Assembly: GCA_030549205.1 (NCBI GenBank)
Contig: JAUKTV010000016.1
Location: 558,001 to 622,000, forward strand
Direction of reading: 5' to 3'
Length of the DNA: 64,000 nucleotides
DNA from: Apiosordaria backusii
Taxonomy: Eukaryota > Ascomycota > Sordariomycetes > Sordariales > Lasiosphaeriaceae
Numbering within the stretch: position 1 is the stretch's first letter; every line of letters begins with the position of its first letter. A program made the translations under genes and the position numbers. Shown here piece by piece: positions 11,528-21,802 of the stretch. The notes beneath the pieces were generated by a model that was not told the DNA's origin, did no database searches, and saw only the letters and a program-made list of their open reading frames with translations.

Positions 11528-12397
11528 TTATAAAATAACACAGCAACCGCCCCCGCCCTCCCTGGTCCTCCCCTCCCGGGAGCTGGCCTTCCCGCCCTTT
11601 GCGCCTTCGTCCTCCTCCATCATCTCTGCCGGCCGTACAGACATGTGCACAACATTAGGGGCATCTTTGCTCAGTTGGTATTCTGTAGGTTTGCCATGTT
11701 AGTCATCTTCTATTTCGAATTCTGAGGCAATGAAGCGAAAGACGGGGAACATACTCTTCAACGGCTCCTTGTCGTCCAACAATTTTCCAAAATGAATCAA
11801 CCTGATGCTGCTCGGGCTCGCTGGCTTGCCATCCCACTCATCCCTCCACTCCCTCAAGATCAACTCCTTGAGCTTGTAAACTGATATGCTGAACGGATCC
11901 TTGACTCCCCCATTCTTGAGATATTCCGGAATATCAACGCCGCGCTTCGACAGGTACTTCTCGTCTATCTTATAAGGGTGCCGCGCGCCGGTGGGGAGAA
12001 GCAGCGTGATGGTGCAAACGGGGGACGACGGCGACACAGGGTCGGATATGGCCGGGGGCGGTAGGGCTGCCGTAGGCTCTATTGAGAGGGAGTCATCGTC
12101 TCTTGCGGGGGCAGCGGTTAAAGTTGCCTTGTCGACTGCTGGTAAAGGCGGCGGCGGGGCTTCCTCATCCTTATCCTTTCCTTTCGGGGCTGGTTCGGTA
12201 GGCAAGCTCGACGTCGCATCGGTGGAGGAAGATGTTACTGGTTCCGCGCTTTCTACTGTCTTTGATGTTTCAGCCTCTGTTGGTTGCTCTGGTTCTTGTT
12301 GCTGTTGTGGCTGCTGCTCTTGTGGTGAAGAGATTGTTGTGTCTTCATTCCGCAGTGGCGGCGGTGCGCTACTCGTCTCTGGCTTGATGTCGGCCAT
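11528..12397 (-). CDS. UBL3-like membrane-anchored ubiquitin-fold protein with CAAX box
   Basis: Two exons (12397-11755 and 11682-11528) with a 72-base intron (GTATGT...CTACAG, CTAACA branch) give 265 residues. The first 130 residues are Pro/Gln/Ser/Thr rich and disordered. A ubiquitin-like domain follows: CTITLLLPTGARHPY, KLKELILREW, then SIRLIHFGKLLDD and, after splicing, KDAPNVVHMSVRP. The spliced C-terminus ends GGGGCCVIL, a CAAX box (CVIL) preceded by another Cys. This combination matches the UBL3/MUB family, which is prenylated and anchored at the plasma membrane and, in animals, sorts proteins to extracellular vesicles. Leu at the last position predicts geranylgeranylation. Without the second exon the anchor is lost, so the splice matters. 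An in-frame Met 11 codons upstream (12430) is an alternative start. Confidence 0.85.
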
Positions 12398-13346
12398 GAT
12401 TTTGGTGGCCGCAAAATACCAAAAACCCAAAAAAATTCAACAGAAAAGTAGATGGGGGTGATAATCGCCGGCAAAGCGAAGGCGGCTGTTCTGATGCGAC
12501 AGATCCCAGACCCCAGCTGAGAGATAGACCGACCGCCTCCTGGTCTTCTTCAGATGCTTCCGGAAACGGCGGACTGGCGACAACGACGGTGGGACGATGG
12601 AATTGATTGCGGCCGTCTGTTTGGTGGTATCAATCTGCGACGGGGAGCTGCAGTATTGTCCGGCGTGCTCCTGATAAGACTTTCAGGCAAACAAGAATGG
12701 AAGGAGGCGGTGGTGGCCGTGGTCGTGCCTTTCCACTATTTCCTGTCGCGAGCTCGGATGGCGGATCGCCAATGCCCTGGTTTTGCGGTGGGCGGGAATG
12801 GTCGGTGCGTATGTACAAAAAGGAGATGGCGGGATGCGCGCGCAAAGAAAGGATGGAAAAGCAGAAAACAAAAGCTCCTACACGGCGAATTGACCAGCGG
12901 GTGAAAAGAGAGGCAATGGGCAATATTGGGGACAAGATGGGAAGGTCGCGGTAGAGGTAGGTGACCAGCCGCAGAGCCCGTGGACAAAAAAAATGGAGAC
13001 TACCAAAGATCCTACCATCTGCTTACACAGATGCTTGACACTTGCTGCGTCACAAACTGAACATTGGGCGTATTCACATGCTCTTCATCCTTACACATGT
13101 TCATTCAATGTTCAACAATTCATGTATGATTGTTGAAAGAAGTGATGTATGAGTTGCTATACCTAGATCAACCTACTCTTATATCCAGTGGATGTGTACA
13201 AGGTACTTCATTAAATTGTCCGCCGCAAGCCCGCCCACCCCGGCGGTCTTGGAGGTACTTCCCTTCTTCACCCGCTGTGGCCCTCAGCGCTGTGGTCCCA
13301 TTTGCTGCTCGTTGAGCACCTGTCCACTTGGCTCAGGCGCCGTTTC

Positions 13347-13418
13347 TTGTTTAGTATCCCTAGCAATCGTTGGAAACGGTTTTTGTTTAGTATCCCTAGC
13401 AATCGTTGGAAACGGTTT
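13347..13418. repeat. 36-base perfect tandem duplication
   Basis: Two identical adjacent 36-base copies, starting TTGTTTAGTATCCCTAGCAA and ending AACGGTTT, with the break at 13383. There is no coding frame over it that looks real. Confidence 0.92.
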
Positions 13419-14571
13419 GTCAGTTTGAACAAGCTTCCTTCTTCAATGGCAGAGAATTAGGGGAAGTAATTGTTTTCGATGGCTTGAAGCTGTGCAACGT
13501 GTTGGACTTCAACAAACACGGGGGATAACTGTGCATCACTGGCTGAAGTAGCGCCACCAAAAGCCGAATTTCCCCATCCTGCATGGACCAGGCGATTGGC
13601 TCTCAGTTGGTGACGTTTGAGTGGGGCCCTTGAAGCTCTGATGATGCCATGGCGCAAAAGCTTCAGAAATGTTCATTTCTTCAGCACAGCACGCTTTGGT
13701 TCTCCCAGCCAGCGCTTTTGCATTCACGGCATTATCTTACGATGGCTCCGTGGACGGAGTGCGCCACAGACCCATGAGAGGACGAGAGGCAATTCATCTA
13801 AAAAGGTATCAATATCTCGTTACATATTTGGGTAAAAGAGTCTCCATACCTGACGAAGGTCCCAGGACCAAGACGGACAGCTTGAATTCCAGGAAATGGT
13901 GATGGTGGAACCATGGTCCAATTGTTGATCCTCCAAACCATGCATCTCTGCGAAGATGCCGTTCTTTGATCCCCCGAGAGTACTTACTTCCATCCTGGAA
14001 TAGTGACTGACCTGACTAGATCCTTTTGCTTTTTCACCATGAGCACTTTCGAGCATTACGATCACCTTTTCTATGCTTATCAAGGTACTCAGGTACGCGA
14101 ATGCATTTTGGTGGCTTGTGATCAGAACATACCTGATTAACTGCCCCCTCCAAACCATCCAGTTCCAATAATTGGTTGTCCACTCACCTGCCAGTTCCAA
14201 GATCCCAGCCACATCATCCTACCCAACCTCGTCTGATCAATCTCGTCAGCTTTCTCCGAGCAAATGCCGAAGGTTCCTTCTATAATTGTCAGCGTATGGT
14301 GTTGTAACCTGCAACCCCAATGACACCACTCCCACACTGTTCGCCAATCACCAGGGGACTTGTGTACCTATCTCCATTCCACATGGATGTACATACCCCT
14401 CAGACACGGACAGAGACGAGATTTCTCGTGCAAATCGAAGTCGAAATTAAACGGTTGTTACTGTGTTACAACAATCGACGCTTTCCTGTTGTTACCATCT
14501 CGATTCGAATGGTGGAGAAGCGCTGTTGACTGAGCATAGCGATATACGGGTTGCAAGAGTGGGGCAATGCA

Positions 14572-14599
14572 TGAACCCCTGAACCCCTGAGCCCCTGAG
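14572..14599. repeat. Short CCCCTGAA-type tandem repeat
   Basis: Nine-base units of the form TGAACCCCT occur three times in a row with one A-to-G change. The same word recurs at 44790-44810 and 30874-30887 in the opposite orientation. Confidence 0.8.
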
Positions 14600-17500
14600 A
14601 ATTAGCTGTACCAACCTGGATAGGTTCGGATGTAAAAAGCCTCACAGGATCTCGAAGAGAACTATCGGCGCGCTAAGTAGACACTTTTGATACCAACAAA
14701 TTCAACTATCGGACTTGGAGGATACACAGACCCATACGAATCATATGAATTCACACCTCAAGCGTCGAACTATCATGATCGGACATGATCGCTTTTCCAA
14801 CATCTGGTCTTTTCCTTCACTCTCGTTTCTATCATGCTTTTTTCTAAACAACCTCTTGACCCATTCAAGTCGATACACCATCAAACTTAGCACCGCCACG
14901 GGTCCTGCGGTGACACGCCACCATCAAACCGGCAGCGAACCTGTTCCCATCTCCCTGAAGTTCATCGCCCGAGGAAAGACAGTGAGGTCCCTGCCGAAAA
15001 GCACCGGCATATCAAACAAGCTAATATCAAGGCTGTCAGCCCAGGGTCCCAACATAACATAAAGCAGAATGATTGGGATGTTCTGGTTCTTACGGGAATT
15101 GACCGATGACTCCATCAGTGTTCATAATGCCCGTAGATGGGCGAATCCAGAAGCATCCGTTGTAGCTTACGGGTAGCATTTTCAATCATCATTTTGTTTG
15201 AGACTTTGTATGGGAGGAAATGCAGTGCAATGACAGCTGTGGTTCTTGAAAGTGGTTGTGATGGAAAAATCCTGTGGAAGATGTTGATTCAGGGGCCTGA
15301 CATAACCCTAACCCCTACGGGGAGGGGTGCACCCCGATAAAGTCTCTTTATAAAACAAAACAGTCTTAGCCTAGCAGGCAAAAGCGAGCTGCAAAGGTAC
15401 CAGGTATCTCGTCAAGAACGTACAGCCAATGAACCCAGGGAGCGCCGACATCATGGACATCTGGCTTGCAGCACCAATTGCAGGCCGTAGTACGTGTTGG
15501 AAAATTGAGGGGGAGACCGATGAGGACATGGAGGCCTGAAATGCCGGCGCGCCATGTGATTGATGGGCTTGCATCATTTTCGTTCTCTTTATCGGTAAGT
15601 CGAGAAATATTTATGATGGCGTGTTTTTGAAATTATGGCGCCCTGTTTGAGGGTAGCCAGATGAGAGGAGACCGTGAACCTAGAGATCATACAGTAATGG
15701 GCAGGGCGCTCATCAAGTTCCTACGAACAAGTTTAGCGGCCATGCCGCCTTCCTAATTTAGTAATAAGATCATATAAGGCGGAAATCAACAGAAAGAGCT
15801 CAGATTATGACAGGCAAAAGCTTACGTTATTGATAGTATAATTGAGTGTAGTAACAAAGAGAAGAACAGAGGTAGTTTAGCGATGACGAAGTCTGAATCA
15901 GTTGTATTGATAAAGTGCTTTTGATTTTCAACCCTCTTCACCAGATCCTAGTTGCTAGTATAAGAGTTATAGTTCTGTATACCTAGGTAGGCTACAATAT
16001 AACCCATTACATTTTTCTCTTATGTATCCCCTAATCTGGAAGTAGTGGTGTCACAAGTTGTCATCATGCTGCCCAGGTGAGTAGGTAGGTAAGGAAAGGG
16101 CAAACAGAGGTGAGGGGAGAATGTCAGATTTTTATTACTGTTTTGGAAGCGGGGAGATGCCAGACCCCAATCATGCCTTTTTAATCTGTTCTCTTTATCA
16201 ATGGTTACTTTGATAGGGGTTTCGGTCTTATAGCCCCTCTTGACTCGCGTTTGCCGTTTGACCATCGTGACAGCTGTCCATAATCTGGGAGAGAAAATGC
16301 CGAAGATAGAGTCTCCACGGCGAAGCGGGCAGTCGATTGCAACATGGGTAGATTCTGATTGAACCTTTCGCTGGTTGAGTCTCCAAACTTATTGGTCCTT
16401 GTCGTACCAAAAGGACATCCTTGCCTACAGGCAAGGCTACAGGGTATATTACCCTCCACAGTCCTCGTCTACCTTATCAAAGCGAGCAAGCAAGCCTGTT
16501 GGTTACAAAGGGGGCTTAGGCCTACATACCTGCACAACCTGCATCGAGATCCCTGCGTCTCCACTCCCAGTGTTGTAGAAATTGAGTAATCAAGACCAGC
16601 GGGATTGTTTAACATTTCGACGGCTTTCAGGCTCTGACAGAAGCACAGTCTGCTGTTGTACGCAGTCGATCAAGAGATGACGGTATGGCCGCATACGAGA
16701 CCCCGTGTTACGCGGGCAGCAAACTCCCGGGTGATGGAGGGGCATGTCGCCATTACTGTCCTCCCTTAGCTGTTACAACGGGTTGCTTCTTTGTTTGGTT
16801 ACCTACCTTACGCTTCAGATTTGCCATCTGGCGGTCTGCCAGCGTCACTGCCAGCGTTTGCTGTTCGAGTGTCAGACATGCAGGACCGCAGCTGCCTCGG
16901 TAAGGTGATTCCCAAGTTGTGACGGCCTCAGGATGGATCATAGAGAAAATCAGAAGGCAAGAACACTTCTGATTCCTGAGTGCTGGTCAGAAATTGCCCC
17001 GCCATCCATGTGGACCGATAACGGGATCAGTCATGGGATGAAACTTGCGTCCTGAGCACTTCAACATCTACGGTGCCCTTAATCTCCCCAGAAGCTTGCA
17101 CCACCCAGCGAGTTCGTTATTAATGTTGGCATTTCCCGGCCTCAATTTTCTATCGTCTCGCCTCTCTGATCCGGTGTGGCCACAAAACCACAGTCGAGTC
17201 GTACCGCTCATTTTCCCCTTCAGACTCCGGCAATATTTACGTGGAGTCCCCCCCCTTTCCAATTTTCCCGTCAGTTCCCACAGTTCTCATCTTCCTCACC
17301 TTTTTATCAACGCGGAGATTCAGCACCGCGCAAAATCCCAAAGTACCTTTTCAAAACAGCGATAAAAAGCATCATATCCAGCATTTCCTGAAATCTGTGG
17401 TGAGTTATCCCTTTCTGCTCTTCGAATTTCAACTGCGCGCCTTCCTGTTCCTAGCATCACAAACATCTGGCTATGTCCTCTGGTATTACATCCATCACCT

Positions 17501-17637
17501 GACCTTTCTCTCCTGCAATCTTCCACCGCCGATCTGCAACCTAAATACCACCTTCTTGACATTTCTATACAGTCACTAATCGAATCAATTTCCAAAACAT
17601 AGCACCTGCAGCTTAAGTTGCTCGAGTACTAGACAGA

Positions 17638-18333
17638 ATGATTTTCAAACATGTCTTCCTCGGGGTCGCCGCCCTGTTGAGCGGTCTCGCCACAGCAGTT
17701 GACCATGCGGTTGCTTGTGCCGAGGAAGCCAAAATCCAACCTCGCGACCATGACGAGTTAGACTACACCACAATTGTTACCCAGACCCAGCAAACTACAG
17801 GGACCTATACTCTAACTGTTGAGGATACACCCACTTGCGCAACCGAGACCGTCACCGTCCCCCCGATCACCGGCCCAGATGATGGCGGCATAGTTGCCAC
17901 CACCAGCACCAGCACCAGCTGGTCTACATTCGAGACTACTGATACATTGACTTTGACATCCACCATCACCAGCGGAACCTCCACTCTTACCACCACCGTG
18001 ACTGGCAATGGATCCAGTTACACCATCCCACCCCTTTCCACTTCACCTAGCTGGTCCACTTCCACCACATCGGCTGGTGGCTCGGACGACGCGGGTCAGC
18101 CTGCAACTGGCACTTCGGTCACACCATTTGTCACCCCTAGCTCCGCTCCTACTGCAGATGATGGCGCAACCGACACCTCAATCTCAACCCACACTTCGAC
18201 CGAGACTTTGACCGAGACTCCAACCAGTACCGACAGTTCTGAACCCACAGTCAGCGCGGCTGCCATGCCAATGATCTTGAGCAATGATTTGCTGGTTGCG
18301 ATGGTGGCCGCTGCCATGGTCATCGCTGCTTGA
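17638..18333 (+). CDS. Secreted Ser/Thr-rich protein, probably GPI-anchored
   Basis: 231 residues in one exon. It starts with a signal peptide (MIFKHVFLGVAALLSGLATA) and ends in a hydrophobic stretch LLVAMVAAAMVIAA with no polar tail, as GPI precursors do. The part between is dominated by Thr, Ser and Val with TTVTG and TETVTVPP-like runs, the composition of O-mannosylated fungal wall or surface proteins. Few Cys are present and no catalytic domain is seen. It probably sits in the cell wall or on the plasma membrane outer face. The upstream 400 bases are rich in CT, which suggests an active promoter. Specific function is unknown. Confidence 0.8.
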   Translation: MIFKHVFLGVAALLSGLATAVDHAVACAEEAKIQPRDHDELDYTTIVTQTQQTTGTYTLTVEDTPTCATETVTVPPITGPDDGGIVATTSTSTSWSTFETTDTLTLTSTITSGTSTLTTTVTGNGSSYTIPPLSTSPSWSTSTTSAGGSDDAGQPATGTSVTPFVTPSSAPTADDGATDTSISTHTSTETLTETPTSTDSSEPTVSAAAMPMILSNDLLVAMVAAAMVIAA

Positions 18334-19069
18334 TCGTACTTTTTCTTTCTGTTTCTTTATCGGTCAATTTTGCGAAGGCATATCAGCAGAACGGCAGCGA
18401 TAGTAATCACTCTTTCTCTTCGGCCCATATCTGGGGCGAGAAAGGAAGGGCAGCTGTTGACATGTTGTGGTCACTGTTTGCATGGAATTTTAGATGTATG
18501 TTTGTTTCGTTTAAGAATCTGGCGTGTTCATTTTCTGGTTGTTGTTGGGGGATAGGAGACAGCGACGGGTTGGCTATGGGCGATGATCTCGGTAATACAT
18601 TGTAGCCATGTTCTGGGACATTGGCAGCTTGCTACGTAGGGTTAATATCACTCTCCTTTACTTCTATGTCTTGTCATGTCTAGTATGTGTCGGTGATGAT
18701 GACCTACTGACTCTTGAAAATGAAAAATTCACATCGGAGAACTTCACCTTGAAAGCGATGCCGACACAACGATGTGCAGCTGAGGGTGACTGCTTCGATT
18801 GAAAAGAAAAAGAGAAAAGAAAAAACCATTACAATCCATTACAAATGCCCTGAGAAAAAGGCTACCCAACAATGCCTGACTGCTGTTACAGGCTGGTTCG
18901 GGTGGTATCTGTCTGTATCTGTAACTCCAACATGTATAATAACCAACCCAACAATGCTTCCATGCCCTCATGCCCTCATGTCCTCATACCCTCATGATCA
19001 ACCAACCAACCAATCATCCAAATACGCCTCCCTCATGCCAGTCATACCAGCTGGTTGACCTACCCAAAC
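18334..19069. other. Convergent intergenic region with 8-base minisatellite
   Basis: This 736-base region lies between the ends of the GPI-type gene and the kinesin gene. At 18961-18996 the unit CATGCCCT is repeated four to five times with single changes, followed by three AACC units. No gene is seen. Confidence 0.6.
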
Positions 19070-21802
19070 CTAAAACATATCCTCGTCATCCACTTCGTTC
19101 CATCTCTTGGTCTGTAATTTTCTCATCTTTTTGGGACTGCTGCTCCCGCTTTGTTGATATATAGAGGGCGGCTGCTGAGATTCAGAAGAGGAATCATCCA
19201 TCCTCAGGTTCTCCAGCTTCTGTCTCAGAGTCACTTCCCTTTCTCTTTCCCTGTCTCTCCGTGTCGGCCTCGGACTGCCACCTCTGCTCCCTTCAGCGGC
19301 ACCGCCAAGCCCCGACCTCTCCCCCAACGGCCTCCTCTTGCTGGGACTCATCCCCGCCAGCTCCCTCCTCAGAATCTCGTTCTCCCTCCTCAGCCTCTCA
19401 TTCTCCTGCTCCATATCCTCCATAAGGATATTCTCCTTATCGTTGTCCTCTCCGTCAATCTCCTCATAGTCGCTCTGCGGCTGGGTGGACGGCAAAGACA
19501 AGGGCGCAACAGCGAGGCTCCGTTCAAAAACCTCAATCTTCCTCCCCCAGTGCTCTTCGCCCCGTTCCATCTCAACCTGCATCGTCGTCTTCCACCTCGC
19601 CATTTCGATCTCGAGCCGCTGCTCAAACTCGTTGGTGCAGTCCTCGCGAATCGCCTGCTCAAGCTCAATCATGCGATCCTCCATGCTGAGCAAGTGCGCC
19701 TCGGCCTCTTCGCGGGCGGAGCGTTCCGACTCCAGCGCTTGACGAAGATATTCCAGCTCCTCTGAAAGGCGAGCAATCTCGAGCGCCGCCGCCTCCATAG
19801 TGCTGCGGTGAGCATCTGCGTTGGGACTGGGTCCGGACAAGGATGCGAATGCGCGCTGGATGTTGGGGGATGATAACAGCCCGCCGGCCTGCTGGCTGTT
19901 GGAGGAAGATGACCCAGGCGGAGCGAAAAAGTTGCGGTGGTGGATAGGAAGTGATCCGATTTGTCCCATGCCAGGGGGCGGGCTGGCGGGGGGTGCCGGA
20001 GCAGAGAGAATGGCTTGGGTTATGCTCGGGACGCGTGGCACGGTGACTTCCCTAGCTAGAGCGGAGTACCGCAGAATCTGAGAAGTGGCATTGTAGTCCC
20101 CGTGAGGGTCTGCTGTGACAATCATGACGGCCTTTTGTGGGTTGCGGTGCCGAGCTGACGAAAAGGACGAGGCGGAGGGGAAACAGTTGGAGAAGAGCAG
20201 CTCCGTCAGCTTGCATTGACGGAACGGGACTAGATTCGGCTTGTCCTTGTTTGTGGCGTCGCTCTGCATCTGCAAGCACTGGCCAAGATACATTAAGCTC
20301 TCGTTGATCTTACCGGCCTCGGCTAGTGTCGCGCCCGCGGTTTTGGCGTCTCTTGCTCTTTCGCTTCCAGCAAGGTCGACGATGGTCAAGGTGCTGCCAC
20401 CCCAGGGAAGATCGCCGTGCTTGCGGCTGGCTCGGGTGCGCTTCTTGACCTCGACACAAAAGAAGCCATGACTTCGCGAGCTGACGCTGTTGCTGCTTGT
20501 CCCTGTGACTCTCCGCTCATGTAGACCGGCCTCTAGCACCATCAATGCCTGCTGCAAATCTCCACAGATAACCTTCCGAAGCCCAGCAACAATCTTTCGG
20601 TCGGGGATGTCTCGGTCGGCTTGAACAACAGCGGCCGGCGGCGGTATTCTTTTGTGGCGGTCGACTTGACCGGGGGGGTCAAAAGATCAAAGATGCGGTC
20701 GTTGTAGACTTCGTACATGGAAACTACCACGGCATACTCAGATGAAGGATCGCATGACACAGATAGGGCGCTGATATCGGGCTGTTGTGGGAACGTGGAG
20801 GGGCGGTTCAGGCGTCGGGACTGGGTTGGGTTCGGTCCGATAGATTCGCTCTGTGAGGATTGTTTAGTAGCTGCCTTGGAACGTATGGATGCAGTAGAAG
20901 CCATAAAACTCTTGGAGGTAGCGGCTTTGGCTCCCTGTACCCTCCGTGGCCTCTGAGCCTTTGGGTCACTTCGCTTTTGAGGAGTAACAGGGGGACTTGG
21001 TGGTGCCACCGAGTCTTCACGACTGACAATTCGGACACTTGGAGCTCGCGTGGGCGCTGGCCCTGACAGAACTGTCTTTGCGATAGGCCCAAAATGCTCA
21101 AACCTTTCTTTGACAGCGGGAAATCGAGGGGGTAACTGAGAAGGGGGTCCTACAAGCATAGGCGTAGGGGCTCTAGAGCTGTTCTTGAAAGACGCGGGCG
21201 CATCCGCATACACGCCGTCGAGGAAATTTTGGGCGGAGAAAATGAGGGCCTCGGAGGGATCGGAGTTGGTGATCGACTGTTCGAGGGTAGGGTGGAAACT
21301 GCAATCGAGAAGGTTGTCGCTGAGGGATCGGAAGATGACATCGAGGGCAAGCTGAATCATCCCCCGCTGGGACTTGGAGCCTAGAATGGTGTGCGACTGT
21401 TGGGTACCAAGGTTAGCTGTCGTCTCCCATTCTCTCCCTCATGTGCTGCCGCCATTCACTGACCTTGCCCGATCCAGTGACGCCCAGTGTCGCAAGCAGG
21501 GCGTCAGTCCCATCCCCACCGTAGGGCGCGAGCACGCCCTCAACGAGGTTTGCGACGCCGGTGCAATGGAAGATGTCGAGCTGAGTTGCATCCTCCTCAA
21601 ACACTTGGGTGAATGCAAACTTCTCGATGGCACGACGTCGATCGTTAGGAGGGTTCAAAGTGATGTGTCGTGGCGCATCGCTATTCTCATCGGGCGCTTC
21701 CACGGCCAGGAATCTGTCTCCGCTGGTTGACGCGCTGTTGCTGTGTGGCCGTAGCCGCAGATAGACCTCAAAGAGATTTTGTGGTGGTCTTGACGTAGCC
21801 AT
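19070..21802 (-). CDS. Kinesin-6-like motor protein, with one frameshift
   Basis: A plus-strand microtubule motor gene read on the minus strand. Exon 1 is 21802-21464; a 67-base intron (GTCAGT...CAACAG) interrupts the P-loop between GVTGSGK and SHT; exon 2 starts at 21396. The motor has SRSHGFF (switch I), DLAGSERARD (switch II) and GKINESLMYLGQCL. A long low-complexity insert of about 120 residues lies before YEVYNDRIFDLL, the position of the large loop 6 insert typical of kinesin-6 (Klp9/MKLP). A coiled coil and a basic, Ser-rich tail follow. The frame breaks at 20603-20606: RRRPLLFKPTETSP is in one frame and RKIVAGLRKVICG in another, joined if the CCCC run had one more C. With that base the protein would be about 888 residues. 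Expected role: spindle midzone or cytokinesis. Confidence 0.85.

Larger units (their letters stand above)
12398..17637. other. Gene-poor interval of 5.2 kb
   Basis: No coding frame here shows a recognisable domain, signal peptide or plausible exon chain. The first 560 bases are GC-rich and probably hold the promoter of the UBL3-like gene. The rest is mixed, with a 36-base tandem duplication at 13347-13418, a CCCCTGAA-type repeat at 14572-14599, AT-rich sequence around 15600-16020, and a CT-rich stretch from about 17200 to 17600 that is probably the promoter and long 5' leader of the next gene. Noncoding transcripts cannot be excluded. Confidence 0.5.

Noticed and set aside
12554..12954. Overlapping frames of about 100 codons on both strands
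   Set aside because: GC-rich promoter-side sequence produces open frames by chance; none has recognisable content.
13820..14212. 130-codon minus frame in the gene-poor interval
   Set aside because: No domain, no good start context and no exon chain.
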